Source: Saprospiraceae bacterium
GTDB lineage: Bacteria; Bacteroidota; Bacteroidia; Chitinophagales; Saprospiraceae
Reading direction: 5' to 3'
Length of the DNA: 64,000 nt
Assembly: GCA_016717265.1 (NCBI GenBank)
Contig: JADKFX010000001.1
Location: forward strand, 2,368,501 to 2,432,500
Shown here: piece after piece, positions 36,579 to 44,351 of the stretch
Numbering within the stretch: position 1 is the first letter of the stretch
How the letters are laid out: every line of letters starts with the position of its first letter
Translations under genes and position numbers: made by a program
The notes under the pieces: model-generated
Database searches by the model: none
What the model was told of the DNA's origin: nothing
What the model saw: only the letters and a program-made list of their open reading frames with translations

Positions 36579-37748
36579 CTATTTTTCATTATTGATTAGT
36601 TCCCAAATTTTGTCGTTGTAAGTCTCTTTTGTAATTCCAGTTATTTTTTCAAGTGCTTGGTAATATTTTTTATTACCTTTTTCAAAAGGCCCAACAGCCA
36701 AAAGTTCCCAAACTCCTGCAAATCCTTTTTCATTCTCTATTTTTTTGACTAATAAAGCGTTTACAATATCATCGACAGAATTATCAAACTCTTTTGTTTT
36801 GAAATAAATTGGAGTTTCTTTAATTTCAACCCAATTGTTATTTTTATTATTAGCAATTTGTTCTTTGAAGGCTTTAAAGATTTCATTCCAAGTCAACCCC
36901 CAACTTCCACCATACAAATAAGCACAGCCTTCATCCACGGGTTTGTTTACTTTACTTCTTGAAATTACTAAACTTAACCTACTGTGAAATAAATCGTGTG
37001 GGTCAAATTCGTTAAATGTTGAATTGTTGTTACCGAAAACAATTAATTTTCTATCGCTATATATAGTACTCCAAACACTTTCTGCTCTTCCGTTGTAATC
37101 CGATTTATACTCTACTCCAATTAGCTTTTGCATTTCAATTATGTTGTCTGTGCAATAATAGTCAGTTATTTTGTTTGTTGATTTTAGTTTTAAATCAAAT
37201 GAAGAAGTCAATTTATTGAACTCTTTTACTTTCTCTTTGTTGATTGTATTTTGATAGTGAAAAATATTATTTCCTACTTTTTTAACTTTCCAGTTTTTAG
37301 TATTTTTCAAAAGTGGCGAAGAAAATTTAAATGAGTTATTTGTTTTATGAGCAATAAATTCAAAACTTGCTCTCAACAATGCTACTTTTTCATTTGTTCC
37401 AATGTATGAAACTTGTATCAGATAGTTGTGGTCTTTCATCAATACAACATTTGTCAAATATGGTTTGTAGAAAAAATCGTCTTTGAACTTTCCACTTTTT
37501 TCAATTCCGTATATTTCATCAAGTTGAATTAAAGTCTCTATTTTCTCGCTTTCAAAGATAAATGTGTTTTCTTCATTTGGTTTCTGTGCAGCAAGTAAAA
37601 AGTCGTTAAGCGAAGTTGTTAAACGCTTACTTTCAATACTGTCTTTTGGTAAAACAATATTTGAATTTACTAATAAAGAATTTGTCTGTGCATTCACGAA
37701 TAAAGTCGTGATGAAAAGTGTAGAAGTGTAAATTAATTTAATATTCAT
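36579..37748 (-). CDS. Exported peptidase-MA-like protein with degenerate zinc motif
   Basis: The 389-residue protein has a signal peptide (TSTLFITTLFVNAQ). The C-terminal part contains DPHDLFHSRL, then a glutamate in PVDEGCAYLYGGSWG about 20 residues later, and the helix GVWELLAVGPFEKGNKKYYQ. This arrangement resembles gluzincin (peptidase MA-like) proteins, but the usual HExxH is HDLFH, with aspartate in place of the catalytic glutamate. It may be inactive or altered. The N-terminal 200 residues are of unknown type. It is a single gene within the accessory tract. Confidence 0.5.
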   Translation of the reverse strand: MNIKLIYTSTLFITTLFVNAQTNSLLVNSNIVLPKDSIESKRLTTSLNDFLLAAQKPNEENTFIFESEKIETLIQLDEIYGIEKSGKFKDDFFYKPYLTNVVLMKDHNYLIQVSYIGTNEKVALLRASFEFIAHKTNNSFKFSSPLLKNTKNWKVKKVGNNIFHYQNTINKEKVKEFNKLTSSFDLKLKSTNKITDYYCTDNIIEMQKLIGVEYKSDYNGRAESVWSTIYSDRKLIVFGNNNSTFNEFDPHDLFHSRLSLVISRSKVNKPVDEGCAYLYGGSWGLTWNEIFKAFKEQIANNKNNNWVEIKETPIYFKTKEFDNSVDDIVNALLVKKIENEKGFAGVWELLAVGPFEKGNKKYYQALEKITGITKETYNDKIWELINNEK

Positions 37749-37994
37749 TGTTTTATTTTGTTTATTCTTTGATGGTTCTGAAAACTACCCGCTTTCGTTT
37801 GGTATTGATTGCGCGCCAACATTTGCATGAAGCTCGTTGTGAAAAATATTTTACTTTTATACCAATCCCGAAAAATAAGATTTTTTTTCGTGGTATGATC
37901 TTCAATAATGTGTTATATCCAGTTTCTTTCTTTCAATGGTTTTAATATGATTTAATTTTTTAACGAAATATGAGTAATTGCTTCAATTAAACCC

Positions 37995-39629
37995 TTATTT
38001 AACTTTAATAAATTGAGCATTCAAAACTATGTTATCTTGGATAAACTGAATATTATATTTTCCATTTGATAAAAGACCTGCATTAAAATTTAATTCTTTA
38101 GCGAACTCAATATATTTAGAAAATACCAACTGACCATTTTCGTTATAAACATTCAGCAAACCTGAAGATAATTTATCAAAATCTATTTTCAAAATATCAG
38201 AAACTGGATTGGGCGATATTTTTAATGTATTATCTTGGTCTAAACTTACATCTTTGTTTGCTGTCAATACACCTAGGTCTTCACCTTTAATCATAATCCA
38301 ACTTGACCAAAGTGGAGCAGGAGACAATCGGGTTGCGGTTTCTCTATGTATAAAATAACACAATATATTATCACCCACTTTTTCTATTTTAATTAGACTA
38401 ATTTCTGTTTTCGTACCAGGGTCGGTTTGAAATGATTTTGTCTTAGTAAATTGTCCCGCACCATTTGATAAATAAAAATCTACAGTGCGATTTGTTCTAG
38501 AATGAACACAAGAAAGAATTTTAGGTCCAGTTTTCGTCTGAATAAGTGTGGACTGCATGGTGTTTATAATAGTAGAATTGATATTCAGTGCTCTTAAATC
38601 AATCTTCTCCATTGGGATTCCTTTACGGTCGAATAGCGTTAGATACTTAAATTTAAAATAATAAGGTTGTTCTACAAAAGAATCAGATCTAAAGACAAAA
38701 TAATCAGATGAAATAAAAGCTGGACCAAAATAATTTTCTTCACCCGTATTCAAAATGTTAAGCTTACCTGAATCCAAGATTTGCATTTTTCTATCCATAT
38801 AATGGAAACCGATATCAAAATCTTTAGTTAAAGTATCTCGGTGAGTCTCTGAGGAGTAGAAACAAAATGAACTATTACTTTCAAAATCATATAATAGATC
38901 AGAAATCTTAAAATATTCTGTAGGGATGTACATTTCAGAATTTTCTTTCTCTTTTCCATGTTGGTCAAGAACAAATCTGTTATACCACACACTGCTTTTG
39001 CCTGTGGTAGTATCAGTTAAAGCAAGGTGGTTAATGACTATGAAGTCTGTACCTTCATAATAAAGGTGTGTCGGACCGTATGGAAATGGTACTGGAAGTT
39101 TACGGGCATTTGGATCTTTTAGAATACCAAAAGTAGAATTTATGATATCTCCTGATCGTTTATTGAAGCTTAACCTTCTGGGATAGGCAGTAAACCAAAT
39201 TGGTCTAAAAAAAGTATCAGTGTTATCATATTCTTCATGAATCAATAACTCTAGCGTGTCGCCATGTATTTCTGGACGATTGGCAAATCGTCTTTCTCCA
39301 ACATTTTCACTATAGAAAACATTATCCCATAGAAGCTTTCCATCTGCTAAATCAATAGCCTCGAGATAGTAACCTCCTATCCAGGCAGGCCCAAAAACAA
39401 TATTATATACATTATATAAAACACCATCATCAATGACAAAAGGGTCTCTATCATAATTTTGCTCTAAAAAAATCCAATTGCCTTCAAGTATTGGAATTTT
39501 ATCTGTTTGGTGCATATGAGACCAGATAGGTGTATAATTTTTAAATCCTAATGGTTTATAGACCTGGGCTTGTGAATGATTTACAATTATTACTAAAAGC
39601 AAAATTTTGATAAAATAAATATTTTTCAT
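37995..39629 (-). CDS. Secreted protein with T9SS sorting tail (544 aa)
   Basis: The signal peptide is ILLLVIIVNHSQAQ. The body reads like a propeller or ligand-binding protein with repeated phrases of the type FVIDDGVLYNVYNIVFGPAW and GPAFISSDYFVFRSDSF. The last 80 residues are a Por-type sorting domain (LKISPNPVSDILKIDFDKLS ... GLLNVYNENGQLVF ... GKYNIQFIQDN), so it is exported by T9SS. No enzyme motif is visible. Its neighbours in the tract are unrelated, and a TAACGGTTGGCG motif follows the next gene upstream. Confidence 0.75.
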   Translation of the reverse strand: MKNIYFIKILLLVIIVNHSQAQVYKPLGFKNYTPIWSHMHQTDKIPILEGNWIFLEQNYDRDPFVIDDGVLYNVYNIVFGPAWIGGYYLEAIDLADGKLLWDNVFYSENVGERRFANRPEIHGDTLELLIHEEYDNTDTFFRPIWFTAYPRRLSFNKRSGDIINSTFGILKDPNARKLPVPFPYGPTHLYYEGTDFIVINHLALTDTTTGKSSVWYNRFVLDQHGKEKENSEMYIPTEYFKISDLLYDFESNSSFCFYSSETHRDTLTKDFDIGFHYMDRKMQILDSGKLNILNTGEENYFGPAFISSDYFVFRSDSFVEQPYYFKFKYLTLFDRKGIPMEKIDLRALNINSTIINTMQSTLIQTKTGPKILSCVHSRTNRTVDFYLSNGAGQFTKTKSFQTDPGTKTEISLIKIEKVGDNILCYFIHRETATRLSPAPLWSSWIMIKGEDLGVLTANKDVSLDQDNTLKISPNPVSDILKIDFDKLSSGLLNVYNENGQLVFSKYIEFAKELNFNAGLLSNGKYNIQFIQDNIVLNAQFIKVK

Positions 39630-39727
39630 ATCTGTATTTTTTTGAGTCTATATCTTTATTTTAACGTTTTGTTAATTGATTTAGTTCTTGAATTTGGTAT
39701 AACGGTTGGCGTTGGGTGCATTCTTAG

Positions 39728-40408
39728 TCACAATACTTCAACAAGTGATTCAACAATAAAATATTCCTCTAATTTATAAATTTTATACAATTTCTTTCCA
39801 CTGTAATTGTTCCAACTTTCATTTACCACAGTTCCCTCGTTTATCGTGTGCGAATTAGTTAGTTTTATTTCAGTAAATAAGTTGTAAGTAGTAAAATTAC
39901 TTTTTTGAATTTGCTTTAACCTTGGTAGTTTTATTAAAAATTTTGTTTGGTGGGCAATAATCAATATATACAAGTAATAAATAAATGTAATTGCGAGAAT
40001 AAGTAAAAGTGCACCAATCACAGTCAGAAATAGTGCATTTAATGCCCACTGTTCTTTTTTATCTACATAAAGCATTGCAAAGAAGATGATCCCAATTGTT
40101 GCAATAACGGAAGTCAATATTGAAATGTCAATAAGTGTCCTGTATAGAATTCCATAAACAATATGTTTTTCTTTGAGCAAAGCCTTGCCTTCAATTTCCA
40201 GATGCGTACACTGCTCAACATCGTGCTCAAATCCATTGCACCAGGTACATTTTGATTTTATTCTATTCTTTTTTCTCCCCAGTTGTTTTTCATCAGGGGC
40301 AAATTCACAATTAAATAATTGGTATTTCTGCCAATGCTGATGACCGTCACCTGTATAGGTAATACCTTTATCAAATACATGGCGAAGTTCCAAAACTATT
40401 TTTTTCAT
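39728..40408 (-). CDS. Small membrane protein with cysteine-rich N-terminus
   Basis: The 226-residue protein starts with a soluble part carrying CTWCNGFEHDVEQCTH, a possible metal site. Two strongly hydrophobic segments follow (LIDISILTSVIATIGIIFFA and ALFLTVIGALLLILAITFIY). The C-terminal 60 residues are soluble. I do not recognise the family. It is bounded on both sides by attC-like sequence: TATAACGGTTGGCG lies after its stop and the 40.4-40.6 kb site before its start. It is therefore a candidate single-gene cassette. Confidence 0.6.
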   Translation of the reverse strand: MKKIVLELRHVFDKGITYTGDGHQHWQKYQLFNCEFAPDEKQLGRKKNRIKSKCTWCNGFEHDVEQCTHLEIEGKALLKEKHIVYGILYRTLIDISILTSVIATIGIIFFAMLYVDKKEQWALNALFLTVIGALLLILAITFIYYLYILIIAHQTKFLIKLPRLKQIQKSNFTTYNLFTEIKLTNSHTINEGTVVNESWNNYSGKKLYKIYKLEEYFIVESLVEVL

Positions 40409-40440
40409 ATTATTTATCTATTTTTGCGTTTATAGTTTTG

Positions 40441-40577
40441 ACTATCATTTTGGGCTTTCCGAATAGGGGGAATTCGCAGTACCAATGTTCAAATTTAGTA
40501 AAAAAGCTAATAGAAAGTAAAAATGTTTGGCCTGGTACAAAAGCCCCACTTTTGCCAAATGCGAGTTATAAGGCGAT
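40441..40577. repeat. attC-like site (copy 3)
   Basis: The right arm GCCCCACTTTTGCCAAATGC runs into GAGTTATAAGGCG at 40543-40575. It matches the CCACTTTTGCCAAA core of the other sites and ends in a GTTATAAGG core. The left arm, near TTTGGGCTTTCCGAATAGGG, is weakly complementary. The site lies directly downstream of the acetyltransferase gene (stop at 40594). Confidence 0.5.
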
Positions 40578-40593
40578 TTTCTTCTTTCCATTT

Positions 40594-41100
40594 TCAACTC
40601 AATTTATAAATAAATTCTTCTATCTCCATTTGTCTGGCATTTGCAAATCCTATATCAGATCCAACTTTGTTAAAGCCACATTTTTCTAACACTTTCTGTG
40701 ACCCAAAATTGTCAAATGCAACTCGTCCAATAATTGGTCTTATCGATTCAATAGCAAGAAATTCATTTAGTGCTTTTGTTGCAATGCCCTGTCCCCAAAA
40801 TTTCCTGTCAATCCAATAAGTAATTTCTGTATCGCCTTCCATAACAAACTTAGCAATACTTCCCACAATAATATTGTCAAGAAGGATTGTTTGATTGTTT
40901 ACTGTTGGGTCGTCTAACAACTTTGTGTGTTTTTTTATATAGGTAGTTTTATCTGTCGGGTCTTTCGGCATAAATGCAGCTAGGTATCCGCCTTCTATAT
41001 CAAGTTGAAATTGAAATAAAGTATCCAAGTCTTCAATTCCAGTGGGTCTAAGTATTATTTCAAGTTTGTTGTTTACCATTGTTATTATATTATTTTGCAT
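40594..41100 (-). CDS. GNAT family N-acetyltransferase
   Basis: The protein shows the GNAT fold. Motifs are LRPTGIEDLDTLFQFQ at the N-terminus, IDRKFWGQGIATKALNEFL (the acetyl-CoA binding Q/R-x-x-G-x-G/A loop), and FDNFGSQKVLEKCGFNKVG. The start may be at the second ATG (41079), which gives a cleaner N-terminus. It probably acetylates a small amine or an N-terminus. An attC-like site follows its stop (40441-40577) and another precedes its start (41131-41333). This is the clearest one-gene-per-cassette unit in the window. Confidence 0.88.
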   Translation of the reverse strand: MQNNIITMVNNKLEIILRPTGIEDLDTLFQFQLDIEGGYLAAFMPKDPTDKTTYIKKHTKLLDDPTVNNQTILLDNIIVGSIAKFVMEGDTEITYWIDRKFWGQGIATKALNEFLAIESIRPIIGRVAFDNFGSQKVLEKCGFNKVGSDIGFANARQMEIEEFIYKLS

Positions 41101-41130
41101 TTATTGTCTGTTTTGCACCTAAGATGCCTT

Positions 41131-41333
41131 ATAACGAACAGGGTTTGGCGAAGGTGGGGAAATAGAATGCTGTCCGCCTGGAACCGCTGCTGATTGAAAT
41201 ACGGATTGGAAGATGACAACATAATGCCAATTTGAATTCCGTCAGGCTGGAACAAAAGCCACATAGAATTGCAAAAAGTTCATTGTTTTTCCGTCCTCCC
41301 CACTTTTGCCAAACCAGAGTTAGCGGTTCGTTG
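41131..41333. repeat. attC-like site (copy 4), strong imperfect palindrome
   Basis: The left arm (41131-41159) starts ATAACGAACAGGGTTTGGCG and ends AAGGTGGGG. The right arm (41297-41333) starts CCCCACTTTTGCCAAACC and ends GAGTTAGCGGTTCGTT. The arms are reverse-complementary over most of their length, with mismatches. About 135 bases lie between, containing a second pair near CCGCCTGGAAC and CCGTCAGGCTGG. The right end abuts the stop of the DUF6958-type gene (41339). This is the layout of an attC site: AAC and GTT ends with an inner imperfect stem. Confidence 0.6.
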
Positions 41334-41338
41334 TTTTG

Positions 41339-41626
41339 TCATGTAAGTTTAAACTTAACTGGTGTCGTGTCAGCAATTCTGGTAATTTTCTTCCTAGCTT
41401 CTAAGTCAAGTTTTACCCATTCCATATGCCATTCAATAGAACCTTCAAATTTTAATTTTTTCTTTTTAAAATCTTCGGTTATTGTGTTTAAAATTTCTTT
41501 ATGAGTTGATTCGGTTTTTCCATTAAGGCATTTCAAAAGTGATTTTTCAATAACACCATATTTTTCTTTATCCATGCTTATGGCTTTTTTGCCTAAGGGA
41601 TGTTTAAGTTGAATTTTTTGTTCCAT
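41339..41626 (-). CDS. DUF6958-like small protein
   Basis: The 95-residue frame (start at 41626, EQKIQLKHPLGKKAISMDKE) has YGVIEKSLLKCLNGK and ends in EWHMEWVKLDLEARKKITRI. The ending matches small cytoplasmic proteins annotated as DUF6958, as far as I can recall. A start at 41641 would overlap the upstream DUF5655 gene by eight bases. The function is unknown. It is followed by the strong attC-like site and preceded by the DUF5655/zinc-ribbon genes, so three or four small genes may share one cassette. Confidence 0.6.
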   Translation of the reverse strand: MEQKIQLKHPLGKKAISMDKEKYGVIEKSLLKCLNGKTESTHKEILNTITEDFKKKKLKFEGSIEWHMEWVKLDLEARKKITRIADTTPVKFKLT

Positions 41627-41633
41627 TTTGTTT

Positions 41634-41981
41634 TTATTCAATTATGGTTTTGATAGATTTCGTTTTAACATGTTTTCTGTTACCTATTTCATAGGCTGAT
41701 GTCATATACTTTCTTACTTCGTTATTGATGTCTGTTTTGCTGCGAATTTTGAAGTGATGAATGAAAAACCGGTTATCTAAATTATCAATTTTATAAAAAC
41801 ATAAATTGTCAGCATAGGATTCGGTAAAAACTAAGTGAATATTTATATAGTCAAACCCAATTTTGTTGATTGAACAGAAACGCATTTTTGTCAATAAGGC
41901 AACTCTGGTCTTTACAGGATGAATATCAAACTCGCCAATTTTTCTGTATTCGGATATGAAGTAATTGAATAAGTCAATCAT
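41634..41981 (-). CDS. DUF5655 domain protein (lacking its N-terminal zinc ribbon)
   Basis: The 115-residue product shows DUF5655 features: GEFDIHPVKTRVALLTKMRF, then FYKIDNLDNRFFIHHFKIRS and YEIGNRKHVKTK. Relatives carry a short zinc-ribbon head. Here the ribbon is encoded by a separate upstream frame (41978-42085), and the two overlap by four bases as ATGA. Either the gene is split by a one-base change near CAAAAATGATT or translation is coupled. The function is unknown. These proteins are common in accessory regions. Confidence 0.75.
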   Translation of the reverse strand: MIDLFNYFISEYRKIGEFDIHPVKTRVALLTKMRFCSINKIGFDYINIHLVFTESYADNLCFYKIDNLDNRFFIHHFKIRSKTDINNEVRKYMTSAYEIGNRKHVKTKSIKTIIE

Positions 41982-42085
41982 TTTTGAGGCTTGCCGTTTA
42001 AAAAGTCATCAATAGTGAAATTTCCACACGAATGCGATTGATTTGTGTTGTAAAATTTATGATTGCAATTCGGGCAAGTCCACAT
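41978..42085 (-). CDS. 35-residue zinc-ribbon peptide, N-terminal half of the DUF5655 gene
   Basis: The minus-strand frame starts MWTCPNCNHKFYNTNQSHSC. It has the C-x-x-C and H-x-C pattern of a zinc ribbon and ends FLNGKPQK before TGA. The stop overlaps the ATG of the DUF5655 gene. In full-length relatives this ribbon is joined directly to DUF5655, so this is most likely the detached 5' end of one gene. It could still be made as a separate peptide by translational coupling. Confidence 0.6.
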   Translation of the reverse strand: MWTCPNCNHKFYNTNQSHSCGNFTIDDFLNGKPQK

Positions 42086-42086
42086 T

Positions 42087-42472
42087 TTATTTTTTTGTAA
42101 GATATTTTTGTTTGTAAATTTTCAAAACACTTGCAAGCAAATCTTTAATATCCTTAGATTTTATTTGTTTTTCTGATTTTAGCTCTACATATCTTGATAT
42201 TTTTCCATTGCCTTGGAGCAATTGTCAGGGTCTTGTAATTCAACCCTCCAGTTAAATCCAGGTTTCAAGCCTTTTTTAGACAGAATAATGGTGCAAATTA
42301 ATTCTGAATATTTCTGTCCAAAACAATAAGCAATCATTCTTGCCGGAATATCTATTTGCTCAATGATATCGGGAAGATTTGCAAATAGAGTTTTACGAAG
42401 CATAATAGAGTTTCTGAAAACCTGTTCCTCATACTGTGATAAAAAATCAACTATCTTATGGGTTGTTTCCAT
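42087..42472 (-). pseudogene. DUF1801-like gene with a frameshift
   Basis: The first frame (42472 to 42185) encodes about 95 residues, including LPDIIEQIDIPARMIAYCFG and LKPGFNWRVELQDPDN, then a short wrong tail. The conserved ending NGKISRYVELKSEKQIKSKD ... LKIYKQKYLTKK continues in a second frame to a TAA at 42087. One base near GACAATTGCTCC is lost or gained. The two together are the length of a normal DUF1801 protein (about 128 residues). The zinc-ribbon gene begins two bases later. Confidence 0.65.
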
Positions 42473-42567
42473 TTAGGATCTTTGTTTCATTTTTCGTCTA
42501 TTAATTACTATTTCAACTAATAAAATCAGTAGCATCGAAAATATTAAGACTGCCCACGTGAATTAAA

Positions 42568-43095
42568 CTATTTTGTAGTTTTAGCACCTATTTGCTCACC
42601 TAGTTTTTCAAATTCAATATCGTTAGGCTCCCATAATTCAATTTTATTGCCCTCGATGTCCAGAATGTGAACAAATTTACCATATTCAACTTTTTCAATT
42701 GAGTCAGTAACTGTTACACCGTTTTTCTTCAGTTCTTCGATCAGATCATCCAGGTTTTCTACTCTGTAATTAATCATAAAATCCTTGGTTGACGGCTCAA
42801 AATATTTGGTTTTTTCAGTAAATGGACTCCATTGAGAAAATCCTTTTTTGGTGCTATCAGCACCTTGAAACCATTCAAAAACAGCCCCATATTGGTTTGT
42901 ATTTAATCCAAGATTTGTTTTATACCATTCTCTCATTTTATGAGGGTCTTTGCATTTGAAAAAAATACCCCCAATGCCTGTTACTTTTTTCATTATTGTT
43001 GTGTTATTATTTTGGCCTGCTATTATCGTTTTAAATGCGATACCCGATAGGAACGATATCGCAATAACCAATATTAATAAAGTTATTTTTTTCAT
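42568..43095 (-). CDS. VOC family protein with an N-terminal membrane/signal segment
   Basis: The N-terminal 26 residues are hydrophobic (ITLLILVIAISFLSGIAF), which predicts export or anchoring; this is unusual for VOC proteins. The VOC module follows: VTGIGGIFFKCKDPHKMREW, then NLGLNTNQYGAVFEWF and the ending KFVHILDIEGNKIELWEPND with the metal-binding glutamate. It is the last of three tightly spaced minus-strand genes, after an SRPBCC protein (15-base gap). An alternative start at MKKVTGIGG (residue 35) would give a normal cytoplasmic VOC protein. Confidence 0.85.
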   Translation of the reverse strand: MKKITLLILVIAISFLSGIAFKTIIAGQNNNTTIMKKVTGIGGIFFKCKDPHKMREWYKTNLGLNTNQYGAVFEWFQGADSTKKGFSQWSPFTEKTKYFEPSTKDFMINYRVENLDDLIEELKKNGVTVTDSIEKVEYGKFVHILDIEGNKIELWEPNDIEFEKLGEQIGAKTTK

Positions 43096-43110
43096 TTTGA
43101 TTAAATGAGG

Positions 43111-43641
43111 TTACTTTTCAAGAATGTTTTTCAAAGTGAACAAACTACTATCCATATCTTTCGGAAAGTTTCTTTCAGCCAATGGAATAAATATATTCAT
43201 TGGATATTTCAATATGCCGGAATTTATCAAGGATACTTTGGTTTGATTATCGGATAAAGATTCAGTCTCCATGATTACATCGGAAGTGACTGCCATTGGT
43301 TTTACAAACCGAATTTGAGTTTCAATTCTTTTCCCTTCAATGATGTTCATTATTTTCTTTTCTCCTTCACCGGCTTTTTTATTTCCATTCCAGGAAATAG
43401 TGAATCCGACTGTTCCGTCAGTTCCTTTGTATTCCCATTTCCTGTTGGGGTCAGCCTTTGCCCATTTGTTAAACTTGTCCTGGTTTTTGAGCAACTTTAA
43501 AAAGTCAAATACTTTTTGACTTGGTGCATTGATGATGATTTCACGATAAACGTAATGTTCCTTTTTTAAGAAAAGAGCTATAATTAGTAGGAAGGCAATA
43601 AAGCCAACTAGGCCAAGTAAAATTGTAATTACGATGTTCAT
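43111..43641 (-). CDS. SRPBCC family protein (polyketide cyclase-like) with N-terminal membrane helix
   Basis: A membrane helix (IVITILLGLVGFIAFLLIIA) precedes the SRPBCC domain, which starts EIIINAPSQKVFDFLKLLKN and continues GTDGTVGFTISWNGNKKAGE and RIETQIRFVKPMAVTSDVIM. This arrangement is frequent in Bacteroidota. The domain can bind hydrophobic ligands, but no function is assigned. It lies one base after the four-helix protein gene and 15 bases before the VOC gene, so the three form a small operon. Confidence 0.85.
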   Translation of the reverse strand: MNIVITILLGLVGFIAFLLIIALFLKKEHYVYREIIINAPSQKVFDFLKLLKNQDKFNKWAKADPNRKWEYKGTDGTVGFTISWNGNKKAGEGEKKIMNIIEGKRIETQIRFVKPMAVTSDVIMETESLSDNQTKVSLINSGILKYPMNIFIPLAERNFPKDMDSSLFTLKNILEK

Positions 43642-43642
43642 T

Positions 43643-44023
43643 TTATTTTTTCTTTTGGATTAAAAATATTAAGGCTAAAGCAATCAAAGTCAATACTATA
43701 CCGCCAATGATTAGAGTATTGTTTTTTTGTAATACACCAACAATCAAGTCGCCCACAAACATTACCAAAAGGAAAATATAGGCAAGTGTCAGCATTGGAA
43801 TGGATTTTTTAATGGTCGCATAAGCAAAGATAAAACCAAGTGCAAATTGTCGAGTAGCCCACATATAAATTAAGAAGTCAACACCTTTTGCATTAAGGTC
43901 TATATTGTCTGCCATGGATTGGGGTGAAAAGAACAATGATAAGCTTACTCCAAGTTCCATTAGCGCAAGAAGACCTGATACTATAAGTATCCAGTTCGGT
44001 AATGATTTTTGTTCTTGTATCAT
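43643..44023 (-). CDS. Four-transmembrane small membrane protein
   Basis: This 126-residue protein has four hydrophobic helices (for example WILIVSGLLALMELGVSLSL, then ATRQFALGFIFAYATI, LAYIFLLVMFVGDLIVGVL, and LIIGGIVLTLIALALIFLIQ), ending in three lysines. It resembles small DoxX/DUF4267-type membrane proteins; an exact family could not be decided. It is the first gene of the run with SRPBCC and VOC proteins. A fragment of a group II intron lies upstream. Confidence 0.7.
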   Translation of the reverse strand: MIQEQKSLPNWILIVSGLLALMELGVSLSLFFSPQSMADNIDLNAKGVDFLIYMWATRQFALGFIFAYATIKKSIPMLTLAYIFLLVMFVGDLIVGVLQKNNTLIIGGIVLTLIALALIFLIQKKK

Positions 44024-44169
44024 ACTTGTTGTTGAATTAATTACTTTTTTATTGGCTGTTTAATGGTTGCAATAATTTGTAAATTTAATGGATCTTTGAA
44101 AAACTAACTAGTTTTTAGTTATTTTTAGTCCACTTTATGCTGACGATTTACATATTTGAAAGTATCTCC

Positions 44170-44304
44170 ATAAATTAATGAACCCCGCCTGATCGGACGG
44201 GCAGAGCTGAGTACGAGGCCTGTAAGCTCAGTACATTCCGGAATGGAGGAGTGGTGTGAGAGACGCACCTTGTTAGAATAATCTGGCAGGACCGACTATT
44301 CGAT
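44170..44304 (+). mobile_element. Group II (IIC-like) intron 3' end, joined to a half attC-like site
   Basis: Features on the plus strand are AATGAACCCCGCC, GAGCTGAGTACGAGG near 44203, GTGGTGTGAGAGACGCACC near 44251, and CAGGACCGACTATTCGATT at the end. These resemble domains V and VI and the 3' terminus of group IIC introns (compare GGTGGTGTGAGAGG and TACTCGATT endings). The domain V middle is altered. Directly after the CGATT end comes AGCGGTTCGTGCTAAT, the second half of the attC-like core (GTTAGCGGTTCGT at 41319). IIC-attC introns are known to insert in attC sites. The 5' part is missing. Confidence 0.55.
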
Positions 44305-44351
44305 TAGCGGTTCGTGCTAATTGTTTTTGTTATATAATTACAAAGAAATTC

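Noticed and set aside
36161..36595. 144-residue plus-strand frame opposite the DUF4406-like gene
   Set aside because: The minus-strand frame has a clear family pattern, so this is its shadow.
44024..44351. Possible CRISPR or tRNA in the structured-looking segment
   Set aside because: No repeat-spacer pattern and no tRNA cloverleaf are present. The features fit a group II intron 3' end better.
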